Shown here: piece after piece, positions 9,301 to 16,003 of the stretch | Layout of the letters: each line of letters starts with the position of its first letter | Position numbering within the stretch: the first letter of the stretch is position 1 | NCBI GenBank assembly: GCA_001045525.1 | Contig: LDWW01000001.1 | Location: forward strand, 62,001-126,000 | Source: Chitinispirillum alkaliphilum | GTDB taxonomy: Bacteria > Fibrobacterota > Chitinivibrionia > Chitinivibrionales > Chitinispirillaceae | Reading direction: 5' to 3' | DNA length: 64,000 nt | Translations under genes and position numbers: made by a program | The notes under the pieces: generated by a model | Told to the model about the DNA's origin: nothing | Databases searched by the model: none | The model's input: the letters and a program-made list of their open reading frames with translations, nothing else

Positions 9301-10349
9301 ACGAACTGATCGGGGTTTCTGTCAAAAAGCAATTTAGCTGTAGCACTGATATTGCCAGCTTCGGATTCAAATGTCAGATCACTTCTGAGAGAGTCGGGGA
9401 TGGAGTAGGTACTCCTTACGATAAAACTGTCTACACTAAACCCTTCCAGTACAAGATTTTCTGAAAACAGATTTATATCTCCAAATGGGGAGAGCTGAGG
9501 ACCATTTGCTGAGAGCTCCAGATTCATTCTGCCACCCAGATCAACGGTGTTGCCGTTAAAATCGGGTGGCACATCGTTTATGGGAACCGATATAAGGGCG
9601 AAAAGATCCCAGTATTGCCGGGGTTCAAGGGGTATATCTCCACCCAGTTCAAAGGAGGCGGAATCAGATTTTATGAAGAGCCGATTGATCGTGAGTGGCA
9701 GATCCTGAACCAGATGCGCAGATGTAAAAAGGGAATCTATAGGGCCCTGAAACTGAGGTGACGCGAAAAAGCCCTCATCTGCACTAAGTGTTGCGGAGAT
9801 TGTGTCGGTTTTTATACTGAGAACAGATGACAATGACAGTTGAGCGGAAATCTCTGTAGCCAGATCGTTAATCTGTAGGGAGAACTCTTCTGCCTCAAAC
9901 CGGTCTATGGTGAAATTCCATTCACCATTTTCGGGTGCAGGTTCCAGATCCTCACGTGGTAACAGAGGGAAGTGGAGTTTTTCATCTCTGTCTCTGAATG
10001 CTGATGCGATACCCTGGTTTATGGATATTTCATTTATGTTTATGTGCCTGAAAAGAAGTGAGGGGAGGAAGTAGGAGATATGCAGCTGGCGGATGAAGAG
10101 TGTGTCCCCAAGCGGTTTTCCTGTTCCGCCGCGTATGCCTTCGAGGGTAATAAAGGTGAAGATGTTGGTGTTGAAATCTTCGATATAGATATCGCCCTCG
10201 ATTTGCTGATTTATCTGTTCCTGGGCTATGTCCAGAATTTCTCTTCGGATCCATGGCACAGAGAGCAAAAAGAAGATCAGAAGAACTATTCCTCCCAGAC
10301 TCAGGGCAAAATAAACAATGATTCTTGTCATAACGTTGGTTGCACGCAT
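6342..10349 (-). CDS. tamB: TamB-like translocation and assembly protein (AsmA/DUF490 family)
   Basis: The 1335-residue inner-membrane-anchored protein has a single N-terminal transmembrane helix (about residues 9-30, IIVYFALSLGGIVLLIFFLL). A very long periplasmic body of amphipathic beta strands follows, and the C-terminal DUF490/TamB domain is clear (about 1060-1335; LGRFLLDGRFLIDGT, YPPLEEEQIVNLLTTG). TamB-type proteins form a hydrophobic beta-taco spanning the periplasm and work in outer-membrane protein or lipid transport with an Omp85 partner. The partner gene tamA starts 2 bases after this stop codon. Length is typical (E. coli TamB about 1260). GAGGAG lies 11 nt before the ATG. Confidence 0.92.
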   Translation of the reverse strand: MRATNVMTRIIVYFALSLGGIVLLIFFLLSVPWIRREILDIAQEQINQQIEGDIYIEDFNTNIFTFITLEGIRGGTGKPLGDTLFIRQLHISYFLPSLLFRHININEISINQGIASAFRDRDEKLHFPLLPREDLEPAPENGEWNFTIDRFEAEEFSLQINDLATEISAQLSLSSVLSIKTDTISATLSADEGFFASPQFQGPIDSLFTSAHLVQDLPLTINRLFIKSDSASFELGGDIPLEPRQYWDLFALISVPINDVPPDFNGNTVDLGGRMNLELSANGPQLSPFGDINLFSENLVLEGFSVDSFIVRSTYSIPDSLRSDLTFESEAGNISATAKLLFDRNPDQFVAVENYELEAFLSQIGITEILGRLGIFLPLSPVWSDGFLKVSGNGADFTNPDTVAIAKSFNLPAPYRQEPFDLSFLLTGHQWRLDAVTGSGNYFQGRGDFFYDLVEGEIEGELTNTELISSLFITPPIEGIITVNGIFNGPPTQPEFTLSLNSPNLFWQGIQIDSLSADISYRQDTFTLLSSLIKLRAQLDKVEPLPPDISGDFRAEISVEGTIGMLRGAAVIDADNFRYENYRIDRFTAELSYHDNSLILDQYGMQIADFSLQGQGGVDFDQKDYRLALGVSLFHLQQAIGEIDILGSLSDDSISGSVSVVNLHTAPFIGLTQLPPTEGVFDMELTLNGTLHSPTGDMNYSLVQNISNDFYAQLRGSITLQEDTLEGKNVVHVTGTDLPDDNEMIILFNLPVRYDFENPIQDGANVSIHTEKFSLGPFLDQFIPYLESDMSLDLDGFAQKENCTWKLQGGSVIAVDSILFRDEQIRIDTLEVTMFFDGTIEAPKISIYTSRAPITYRGLQAYFDTSATVITKERAVVDTLTMKFPDEGYLSANASFPFFPVNDKPPLYGLELNFDLKNIALQFLSPFIPGVTITSGKLNGKGEVIIEDNYNFDGFVSIDTLFLEPDAINREIGPINAELKMSQNEFTIEGTGSLNGGFSLDGSVTFDENGIDSIDISLTGERIRFELNNMLDIGFQKFDFKITGKENRIDSLSGMIILDETRFYQYIELLELIDMIRAVAIRPTIDPPAFLENADLNFDLHINRNLIIKTNLGRFLLDGRFLIDGTPLDPQINGEFRLAVARIKYIEREFELRDGFIRRFQPAMVDPLIDVRATTSIRAFLFDDQRDYSISLALTGSALEPEFALSSYPPLEEEQIVNLLTTGTITALPGFITEPDEIISIYTGAAVAWRIREWFNLTNADISGNFFELTEEDGPRLTLMERFNERIFITYLIHIAQPNIQGARIHYRITPFFYTAGSLTTQGEGNIEFWLYMRR

Positions 10350-10416
10350 AGTGGGCGAAGCTCCTCAATCCAGCCCTTATCCATGAACCTTTTAACGCAA
10401 TAAATGTGCCTCTGAG

Positions 10417-11010
10417 CTAACCGTCTTCTCTGCTGTTGTAGATTATGCCCCCTGATCGTGAATATTCTCTAAGTACCTCTGAAGCTTCTTTTCTGCATAT
10501 ATCCACCTCCACTTCTATTCCCCTTCTCTGAAGCTGCTCTATCCAGTCATCGTACTTTGCGCCTTCATCAAACCCCACATCCCTTGCATCCTCATCCCTT
10601 GCTCCGCACACCACTCCCTTTACACCAGACCAGGGAATTGCTCCAAGGCACATTGCACAGGGTGCAGTGCTTGTGACAAGTTGGAGAAATGGCATTTCTG
10701 AGCTGCCAAGGTCAAATGTGTTGTAGAAGTTCTGTGCCTGAGTGATCGCGATGATCTCTGCATGAGCAATCGAAAAGTTTGTACAGGTAACCATGTTTAT
10801 ACCAGCACTTACAAGCTCCCCGGAGTGATTGTTGTAAATTGCAGCAGCAAACGGTCCCCCTGTTTTCTTTTGGATGTTTTTTCGTGCCAGCTCAATCACC
10901 AGCTCCATGCGCTCCTCAACAGTAGCAAGGGTGGTAGTTCTGTCCCGAAGAAAATCCTCAAGCCAGGGAGGAAAAACAATAGAAATATTTTTTGTGAAAA
11001 TTTTCGACAT
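10417..11010 (-). CDS. Nucleoside/cytidine-type deaminase
   Basis: The 197-residue protein carries the zinc-dependent CDA-fold deaminase signature: HAE at residues 83-85 (proton-shuttle Glu 85) and PCAMC at 117-121 supplying the two zinc cysteines. The overall pattern (GGPFAAAIYN, CLGAIPWSGV) is that of guanine deaminase/tRNA-adenosine deaminase-like nucleoside deaminases. It is about 40 residues longer than the usual 155-160 because of an N-terminal extension (about residues 1-30). The substrate cannot be read from the sequence. GGAGAAAACC precedes the ATG. The gene lies 19 nt after the nitroreductase gene, so the two probably form an operon. Confidence 0.85.
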   Translation of the reverse strand: MSKIFTKNISIVFPPWLEDFLRDRTTTLATVEERMELVIELARKNIQKKTGGPFAAAIYNNHSGELVSAGINMVTCTNFSIAHAEIIAITQAQNFYNTFDLGSSEMPFLQLVTSTAPCAMCLGAIPWSGVKGVVCGARDEDARDVGFDEGAKYDDWIEQLQRRGIEVEVDICRKEASEVLREYSRSGGIIYNSREDG

Positions 11011-11029
11011 GGTTTTCTCCAGTTAGTCC

Positions 11030-11548
11030 TTACCACTTTTCCTGGTGAATTTTACCAAACTCAAGACTGTCCTCAGAGTGAGCCGCCTTTGTTTCTGCCG
11101 GATCGCCAATACTGATGATTGCGTCTACCTTTATATGGGGTGGAATCGACAGCACATTTCGTATATGCTCCTCAGAGGAGGTGTTGTTGTCTTTTTGGCG
11201 GTTTCTTATCTGTATCCAGCAACTTCCAAGCCCTCTTGACTGAGCCTCCATCTGAAGGAGAATAGCACAGATCGAACAATCTTCAACCCAAACATCACTG
11301 CGGGTTTCATCTGCGCATATCACTACTCCCAGTGCGGCATGCTTTAAAAAAGATGACCCATGCTCCTTACTTTCAGAAAGGGCACAGAGCAGGGAGCGGT
11401 CCTGAACAAAAATAAACTCCCATGGATTGATACTTCTGGAGGAGGGGGAGCGAAGCAATACCTCTTTGAAAGCCTCAAGCGTAGCCGGATCGACTTTTTT
11501 TTCACTGTAAGCGCGGATACTTCTTCTGGTACGCAGCAAATCTAGCAT
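11030..11548 (-). CDS. Nitroreductase family protein (FMN-dependent)
   Basis: The 172-residue protein shows the nitroreductase fold. It begins RTRRSIRAYSEKKV, the FMN-phosphate binding RRSxRxY motif, followed by SPSSRSINPWEFIFV. In the middle is CSICAILLQMEAQSRGLGSCWI, the conserved dimer/flavin segment. These enzymes reduce nitro groups, quinones or flavins with NAD(P)H; the physiological substrate is unknown. The size fits the short, single-domain members. AGGAG precedes the ATG. It is the first gene of a two-gene unit with the deaminase. Confidence 0.87.
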   Translation of the reverse strand: MLDLLRTRRSIRAYSEKKVDPATLEAFKEVLLRSPSSRSINPWEFIFVQDRSLLCALSESKEHGSSFLKHAALGVVICADETRSDVWVEDCSICAILLQMEAQSRGLGSCWIQIRNRQKDNNTSSEEHIRNVLSIPPHIKVDAIISIGDPAETKAAHSEDSLEFGKIHQEKW

Positions 11549-11905
11549 TGTTTTCTCCTGCTGTTTAGATTACAAAAATTGGTGTATTATGAATTTTTCT
11601 TATATCTAAAATAAAAGATGCAGGCAGGGGAAGGGAGAGACTGTCTCAAAACTAAAAGGATAAGAAGAGTGTGGGCGGCTGCCGGGACAACACCGATTCT
11701 TTTACAGGCTTGTCATAATTCTTCCCCGGTGCCTCATTTATATCCCGGGCTTCACGTTGAGATTTGCAGGGCACAGGGCGTTAAAGAAAGCGCCACCTTT
11801 CACACAATCTGTAGTATTGTTTGGATGTCAATGTCTGTAAAACCTTGGCATTCTGCAAATCTTTGGGAAGAGAGTTGCCGGGGGCATTATCAGCATATGT
11901 AAAAA
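11549..11905. other. Intergenic region without a recognised gene
   Basis: About 360 bases between the nitroreductase start and the GNAT gene end. A plus-strand frame of 94 codons (11618-11902) has no ribosome-binding site and no recognisable domain, with Cys, Trp and His scattered as in random translation. I do not call it. No repeats or hairpins stood out. Confidence 0.5.
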
Positions 11906-12358
11906 TTACTCTTTCATCCATTCAAATAGCTTATAGTGATCCCCGTTCATCTGAAGCGATTCATAGACCTTTTGGGCTTTCTGGTTTGTTCTGTCAACAT
12001 ATAAGCGTATCCCCTTCAACTCATCTTTGGATATGACGTTCTCTTTTATGTGTTTGTAAAGTGAGCTGAAGATACCCTGCCGTCGGAATTGTTCAATCAC
12101 ATAAACCGAGTGGATCCAAACCACATCTCCATTACGCCAGTCGCTCCACTCTGTGACGGTTAGTGCTGATGCAACGGGTCTGTTATCATTCTCGGCTATA
12201 TAATATACCCCTTTAGCTCTGTCATCAAAAACAGCTTTGACACCACTAAGAACCGTTGGGTAATCCAGCTTGACAGACTCTGTTTCCCATGCCAGTTTGA
12301 GCTGGAACAGAGCTATGTGTTCAATCTCTTCCGGGGTTGCTTCACGTATTGTAATCAT
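11906..12358 (-). CDS. GNAT family N-acetyltransferase
   Basis: The 150-residue protein has a complete GNAT fold. The N-terminal strand-helix is ITIREATPEEIEHIA. The central strand is VVWIHSVYVIEQFRRQGIFSSL, where V-x-x-x-x-RRQGI is the acetyl-CoA pyrophosphate-binding motif A (about residues 83-105). Motif B is GIRLYVDRTNQKAQKVYESLQM, with the typical Asn/Tyr pair. It acetylates an unknown amine from acetyl-CoA. It is a single gene 3' of the tyrosine phenol-lyase-like gene and separated from it by a hairpin. Confidence 0.85.
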   Translation of the reverse strand: MITIREATPEEIEHIALFQLKLAWETESVKLDYPTVLSGVKAVFDDRAKGVYYIAENDNRPVASALTVTEWSDWRNGDVVWIHSVYVIEQFRRQGIFSSLYKHIKENVISKDELKGIRLYVDRTNQKAQKVYESLQMNGDHYKLFEWMKE

Positions 12359-12416
12359 AGGGTGTTTCCGGTGGTTATCTGATTTAAAATTGAATTCTGG
12401 AGAAAAGAGGGAAGTG

Positions 12417-12448
12417 GCGGACGAAACCGTGTCACCCGTTTCGTCCGC
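12417..12448 (-). terminator. Hairpin after the lyase gene
   Basis: A perfect 11-bp inverted repeat (GCGGACGAAAC at 12417-12427 with 12438-12448) has a 10-nt loop and lies 15 nt past the stop codon of the minus-strand lyase gene. The minus-strand sequence after it is pyrimidine-rich but not a strict U-tract. It is probably the transcript end. Confidence 0.6.
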
Positions 12449-12462
12449 TGTAATAATGAAGT

Positions 12463-13932
12463 TTACAAACTGTTGCCAAAATCTTTCTTGAACTTTGCCA
12501 CAAGCTCGTTTGGCCAGTCACCGATTGCTTTTAGTCTTCCCACAAAGAAACGTAACACTTTTGGTTCGTCCACAAAGGTGAGACCACCGATAAGTTTTCT
12601 GTTATCATAGAGCCAAAGCAGTCTGTCCTCGACATACTTTATCTGTGAGAGAGTGAAAACTCTTCTTGGCAACGCTAGGCGCAGCAGTTCCATATCTGCC
12701 GGTACATCGTTTCCATCCTTGTCACGGTCGGTTGATATTGTTCCCCTTTCCATTCCACGTATACCGGAAATGATATAGAGCGCTCCGGCAAGTGCTCCGC
12801 CCGGATAGTGGATTTGAGGGATATGTGAGAGGAATGACTTTGCATCTACATGACATCCAAGACCACCGGGAGGAGTTACTACAGGGATTCCCTGTGAGTC
12901 AAGCCGGTTTACCAGGTGTCTGATGAACGAGGGAGACTGTGAGATAACCGAGTCGTCAAGAGTTTCTCTTAATCCTACAGTCATCGCTTCCATTTCCCTG
13001 ACAGACATTCCACCATAGGTAAGAAAACCCTCGAAAAGTGGTATGAGGTCGCGCATTTTCAGGTAAAGATCGTAATTGCTTGTTGCAATTCCTCCACCGC
13101 GGGTTGAGCTTACCTTGCGGCTTGAGAAATAGATTATATCCGCATAGCTGCACATCTCCACCAGTATGCTTTTAATGCTTGCATTTCTGTACTCTTTTTC
13201 CCTCTGTTTGATAAAGTAGGCATTTTCACCTATAAGGCTCACGTCAAGAACAAGCATTATACCGCTTTCCTTAGCCACCTTGCTGACTTCGCGAAGATTG
13301 CTCATTGAGAAAGGCTGTCCTCCAATAAGGTTGGTTGAAGCTTCCATTCTTATGTAGGGGATCTTCTCCTTACCGAATTGGCTAATGAGGTTGCGGAGTT
13401 TATTTATGTCGAGATTGCCCTTGAACGGGAAGTCACTTTTAATCTTCAGTGCTTCATCTGTGAAAATTTCCTTAATCTCTCCGCCTGCAAATTCTATATG
13501 GGCCTTTGTTGTGGTGAAATGATAGTTCATCGGAACAACCGATTCCTCCTTAACAAATACTTTTGAAATAATATGCTCTGCGGCTCTTCCCTGGTGAGCG
13601 GGGAGGAAATACTCTTTACCGAAAACCTCCTTAACAGCTTCATGAAGTTTGGTAAAACTTTCTGAGCCCGCGTATGCATCATCGGCAATCATCATTGAGG
13701 AAAGCTGCTGGTCGCTCATCGCATTGGTGCCGCTGTCCGTCAGCATGTCAAGGTAGACATCTCTGTTCTGGAGCAAAAAAGTGTTATAACCGGCATCTTC
13801 AATTGCCGCGAGTCTCTCTTCTACCGGCAGGAGTCGTAATTTCTGAACGATACGCACCTTGTGCATTTCAAGAGGGAGGTTCTCACCTTTATAAAATTTA
13901 ATATCGATTTTGGACGGCTCATGTTTCTCCAT
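12463..13932 (-). CDS. Tyrosine phenol-lyase/tryptophanase-family PLP enzyme, altered active site
   Basis: The 489-residue protein aligns by eye along its whole length with tyrosine phenol-lyase and tryptophanase, which cleave aromatic amino acids to pyruvate, ammonia and phenol or indole. Present are MLTDSGTNAMS, DDAYAGS with the catalytic Tyr (87), AHQGRAAEH with the phosphate-binding Arg (116), NLIGGQP, the PLP-stacking Asp 230, the Schiff-base Lys in SSRKV (273), and LALPRRVF with the carboxylate Arg. MERG and LRFF near the C-terminus match the tyrosine-specific branch. However, the Arg after the PLP Asp (DATR/DSAR in known enzymes) is Leu 233 here (DVSL), and the KKD of the lysine motif is RKV, so the reaction may differ. 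AAAGGAG precedes the ATG. Confidence 0.82.
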   Translation of the reverse strand: MEKHEPSKIDIKFYKGENLPLEMHKVRIVQKLRLLPVEERLAAIEDAGYNTFLLQNRDVYLDMLTDSGTNAMSDQQLSSMMIADDAYAGSESFTKLHEAVKEVFGKEYFLPAHQGRAAEHIISKVFVKEESVVPMNYHFTTTKAHIEFAGGEIKEIFTDEALKIKSDFPFKGNLDINKLRNLISQFGKEKIPYIRMEASTNLIGGQPFSMSNLREVSKVAKESGIMLVLDVSLIGENAYFIKQREKEYRNASIKSILVEMCSYADIIYFSSRKVSSTRGGGIATSNYDLYLKMRDLIPLFEGFLTYGGMSVREMEAMTVGLRETLDDSVISQSPSFIRHLVNRLDSQGIPVVTPPGGLGCHVDAKSFLSHIPQIHYPGGALAGALYIISGIRGMERGTISTDRDKDGNDVPADMELLRLALPRRVFTLSQIKYVEDRLLWLYDNRKLIGGLTFVDEPKVLRFFVGRLKAIGDWPNELVAKFKKDFGNSL

Positions 13933-14373
13933 TCAATGGCTCCTTTGCTCTGATAAAGAATGAACTGGTTAATTAATAATCTCTAAGTTATCATTCACAC
14001 CTATTTAAGCACTTAAAAAACGACAGCTGCTGGAGAGTTGGTTAGAAAGAGATTGGCCAGTTTGTTCTGAAGTGCCGGAAAAAACCCTTGTCTTTTGTTC
14101 TCGCCTTAGCCGTAGAAAGAAGTGGTAATTTAGTAATATAAGTTTAAGATTATAATTGTCAAAAAAAAATTATATATATAGATCGACGCAAAACTTCTGT
14201 GCGTGGCATGATTGTTGAAAGATGGGTTGGGAAAGAAGAGGCTCTGTGGGTTTTAATCAAGATCAAAGAGGGGGTTGGGTAGTTGGGAAAAAAACAACTT
14301 GACTAAGTTGCTCAACTTGGTTATATTTGAATTGTGACTCATTTGGAGATATTACAGGAGTTTTGGTCAATAG
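13933..14373. other. Divergent regulatory region, lyase / sulfur island
   Basis: This stretch of 441 bases separates the minus-strand lyase from the plus-strand sulfur operon. It is AT-rich, with a long A-run followed by a TATATATA tract near 14160-14180. The promoter and operator of the Rrf2 gene are near its right end. No coding frame is convincing. A short repeat ACGCA...TGCGT sits near 14186-14205. I see nothing else. Confidence 0.6.
14295..14327 (+). promoter_or_regulatory. Sigma-70-type promoter with overlapping inverted-repeat operator
   Basis: TTGACT (14299-14304) and TATATT (14322-14327) are separated by exactly 17 nt, a strong sigma-70 arrangement. The -35 box lies inside a perfect inverted repeat, CAACTT-GACT-AAGTTG (14295-14310). 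A third half-site CAACTT follows at 14313-14318, inside the spacer. A repressor bound here would block polymerase. The first gene downstream is an Rrf2/CymR-type regulator, so autoregulation in response to sulfur supply is the natural reading; binding itself is inferred. Confidence 0.75.
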
Positions 14374-14784
14374 ATGAATTTTATTAGCGCAAAAACAAAC
14401 TACGGGCTGATTGCAGTCATGGAGCTTGTAGAAAACTATGATAAAAGTCTGGTACAGATAAAGGATATCGTTTCAAGGAGAAATGTGCCGAAAAACTACC
14501 TTGAGCAGATCCTTAACAGGTTGCTTAAAAGTGGTATCGTTAAAAGTGTCAGAGGCAATAAGGGTGGATATGTTCTTTCGAAAAGTCCTGATTCACTAAT
14601 GCTCATTGAGGTGATTGAGGTTCTTGAAGGAGAGATAAACCTGACTGGTAATATCGGCTATGATGCTTTAAAGCCTTTGGTTCGGAGTATTGAAGAGTCA
14701 ATGAAATCGGTTTTGAATATATCTCTGGCAGAGCTTTGGACTAAGCAGAGAAAAATGGAACAGCAGATAGTATATCACATTTAA
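14374..14784 (+). CDS. Rrf2 family transcriptional regulator (CymR-like)
   Basis: The 136-residue winged-helix protein has the standard Rrf2 layout. The N-terminal helix is SAKTNYGLIAVMEL, the recognition helix region is PKNYLEQILNRLLKSGIVKSVRG (about residues 39-61), and the wing is KGGYVLSK. It contains no cysteine, so unlike IscR it cannot hold a 2Fe-2S cluster through Cys. CymR of Bacillus, which senses O-acetylserine through a cysteine synthase partner, also lacks a cluster. That model fits because a cysteine synthase gene follows 12 nt later. CAGGAG lies 13 nt before the ATG. It is the first gene of the sulfur island and probably represses it. Confidence 0.88.
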   Translation: MNFISAKTNYGLIAVMELVENYDKSLVQIKDIVSRRNVPKNYLEQILNRLLKSGIVKSVRGNKGGYVLSKSPDSLMLIEVIEVLEGEINLTGNIGYDALKPLVRSIEESMKSVLNISLAELWTKQRKMEQQIVYHI

Positions 14785-14796
14785 AGGTTTTTCAGT

Positions 14797-15729
14797 ATGA
14801 ATATTTATAAAAACATCTCTTCTTTGGTTGGGAACACACCTCTTGTGCAGATGAACAGATGTGTAAGGTCTGCGGGCAATCTGGTAGCTGCAAAGCTTGA
14901 GTATTTCAATCCTTGCGGGTCTGTTAAGGACAGGGCAGCCTTGGGGATGATTGAAGCAGCAGAAGAGAGTGGGTCTATACGATCCGGCTCCACTATAATC
15001 GAAGCGACAAGTGGTAATACCGGGATTTCCCTCGCATTCATTGCTGCTGAACGGGGGTATCGTCTCATCGTGGTGATGCCCGACAGTATGAGTGTGGAGA
15101 GAAGAAGAATACTTGCAGCCTTCGGGGTGCAACTCGAGCTCACCCCTGCACATGAGGGAATGCAGGGGTCAATCGAAAGAGCACAGCAGTTAGCTCAGGA
15201 GATTGAGGGGGCTTTTCTGGTAAGTCAGTTTAACAATCCGGCCAACCCCGCTGTGCATGAGAAAACTACTGCTCAGGAAATCCTGCGCGACACAGAGGGG
15301 GGTATCGATATATTTGTTGCGGGAGTAGGTACAGGGGGCACTTTGACCGGTGTTGGCAAGGTGCTTAAAGAGGCGAAACCGGAGATCAAAATCATTGCCG
15401 TAGAGCCTTGCACTTCAAATGTGCTGAGCGGAGGCCCTCCGGGACCACACATGATACAGGGGATCGGTGCAGGGTTTATACCTGAGGTGCTTGACAGAAA
15501 TCTTATTGATCAGATAGTCAGGGTAAGTGATTCTGATGCTTTCACCTGGACCAGAAAAATTATGAGGGAAGAGGGGATTTCTGCCGGTATCTCATCCGGT
15601 GCTGCACTTTGCGGAGCATATCAGTACCTGAAGTCAAACAATCTGGAGGGCAAATCAGTTGTGGTTGTTTTCCCCGATGCTGCGGAGAGATACCTTACAG
15701 TGCCGATGTTATTCAGTGCCAGGGGGTAG
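14797..15729 (+). CDS. cysK: Cysteine synthase (O-acetylserine sulfhydrylase)
   Basis: The 310-residue PLP enzyme makes cysteine from O-acetylserine and sulfide, or from a protein-thiocarboxylate donor in the CysM class. The PLP lysine is in NPCGSVKDRAA (Lys 44), the substrate-binding loop is EATSGNTGIS (about 69-78), and the PLP-phosphate loop is GVGTGGTLTGVG. Length and motifs are those of the CysK/CysM group. I cannot tell by eye whether it prefers free sulfide or a carrier protein; the sulfur carrier gene directly downstream makes the second possible. It may also be the sensory partner of the Rrf2 regulator, as CysK is for CymR in Bacillus (inference). Confidence 0.93.
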   Translation: MNIYKNISSLVGNTPLVQMNRCVRSAGNLVAAKLEYFNPCGSVKDRAALGMIEAAEESGSIRSGSTIIEATSGNTGISLAFIAAERGYRLIVVMPDSMSVERRRILAAFGVQLELTPAHEGMQGSIERAQQLAQEIEGAFLVSQFNNPANPAVHEKTTAQEILRDTEGGIDIFVAGVGTGGTLTGVGKVLKEAKPEIKIIAVEPCTSNVLSGGPPGPHMIQGIGAGFIPEVLDRNLIDQIVRVSDSDAFTWTRKIMREEGISAGISSGAALCGAYQYLKSNNLEGKSVVVVFPDAAERYLTVPMLFSARG

Positions 15730-15793
15730 TATTTTTTTGTTTTAAAGTTCACTAATCAGGTAAAGAAAGTTAACATTGAACGCGGGAGTAACT

Positions 15794-16003
15794 ATGGAAA
15801 TTTCGGTTAATGGTGAAAAGAAAATACTTGAGGGATCTGAGCTTTCTGTTCTGGAATTGCTGCAGACAAACAAAGTTGACATGCCGGATATGGTGTCTGT
15901 GCAGCTTAACGGGGAATTTGTCCAAAGGCAGCAGTATAAGACAGCTCTTGTGAAAGATGGTGACGAAGTCGATTTCCTCTATTTTATGGGAGGGGGACAG
16001 TGA
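15794..16003 (+). CDS. hcyS: ThiS/MoaD-like sulfur carrier protein with capped C-terminus
   Basis: The protein has 69 residues from ATG 15794, preceded by GGGAG. It is a beta-grasp ubiquitin-like protein: MEISVNGEKK opening strands, ELSVLELL helix, VSVQLNGEFV, and DGDEVDFLYF before the tail. It ends MGGGQ, so one residue (or two) follows the Gly-Gly that must be exposed for adenylation. In the Hcy system of Wolinella and the CysO system of Mycobacterium, a JAMM protease removes such extra residues or the bound amino acid. The matching JAMM gene is at 18059 and the E1 at 17232. The carrier would hold sulfur as a C-terminal thiocarboxylate for MetY and perhaps CysK. Its stop overlaps the metY start (GTGA). 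Confidence 0.85.
   Translation: MEISVNGEKKILEGSELSVLELLQTNKVDMPDMVSVQLNGEFVQRQQYKTALVKDGDEVDFLYFMGGGQ

Noticed and set aside
11618-11902. 94-codon plus-strand frame between nitroreductase and GNAT genes
   Set aside because: No start signal, no recognisable family, irregular composition.
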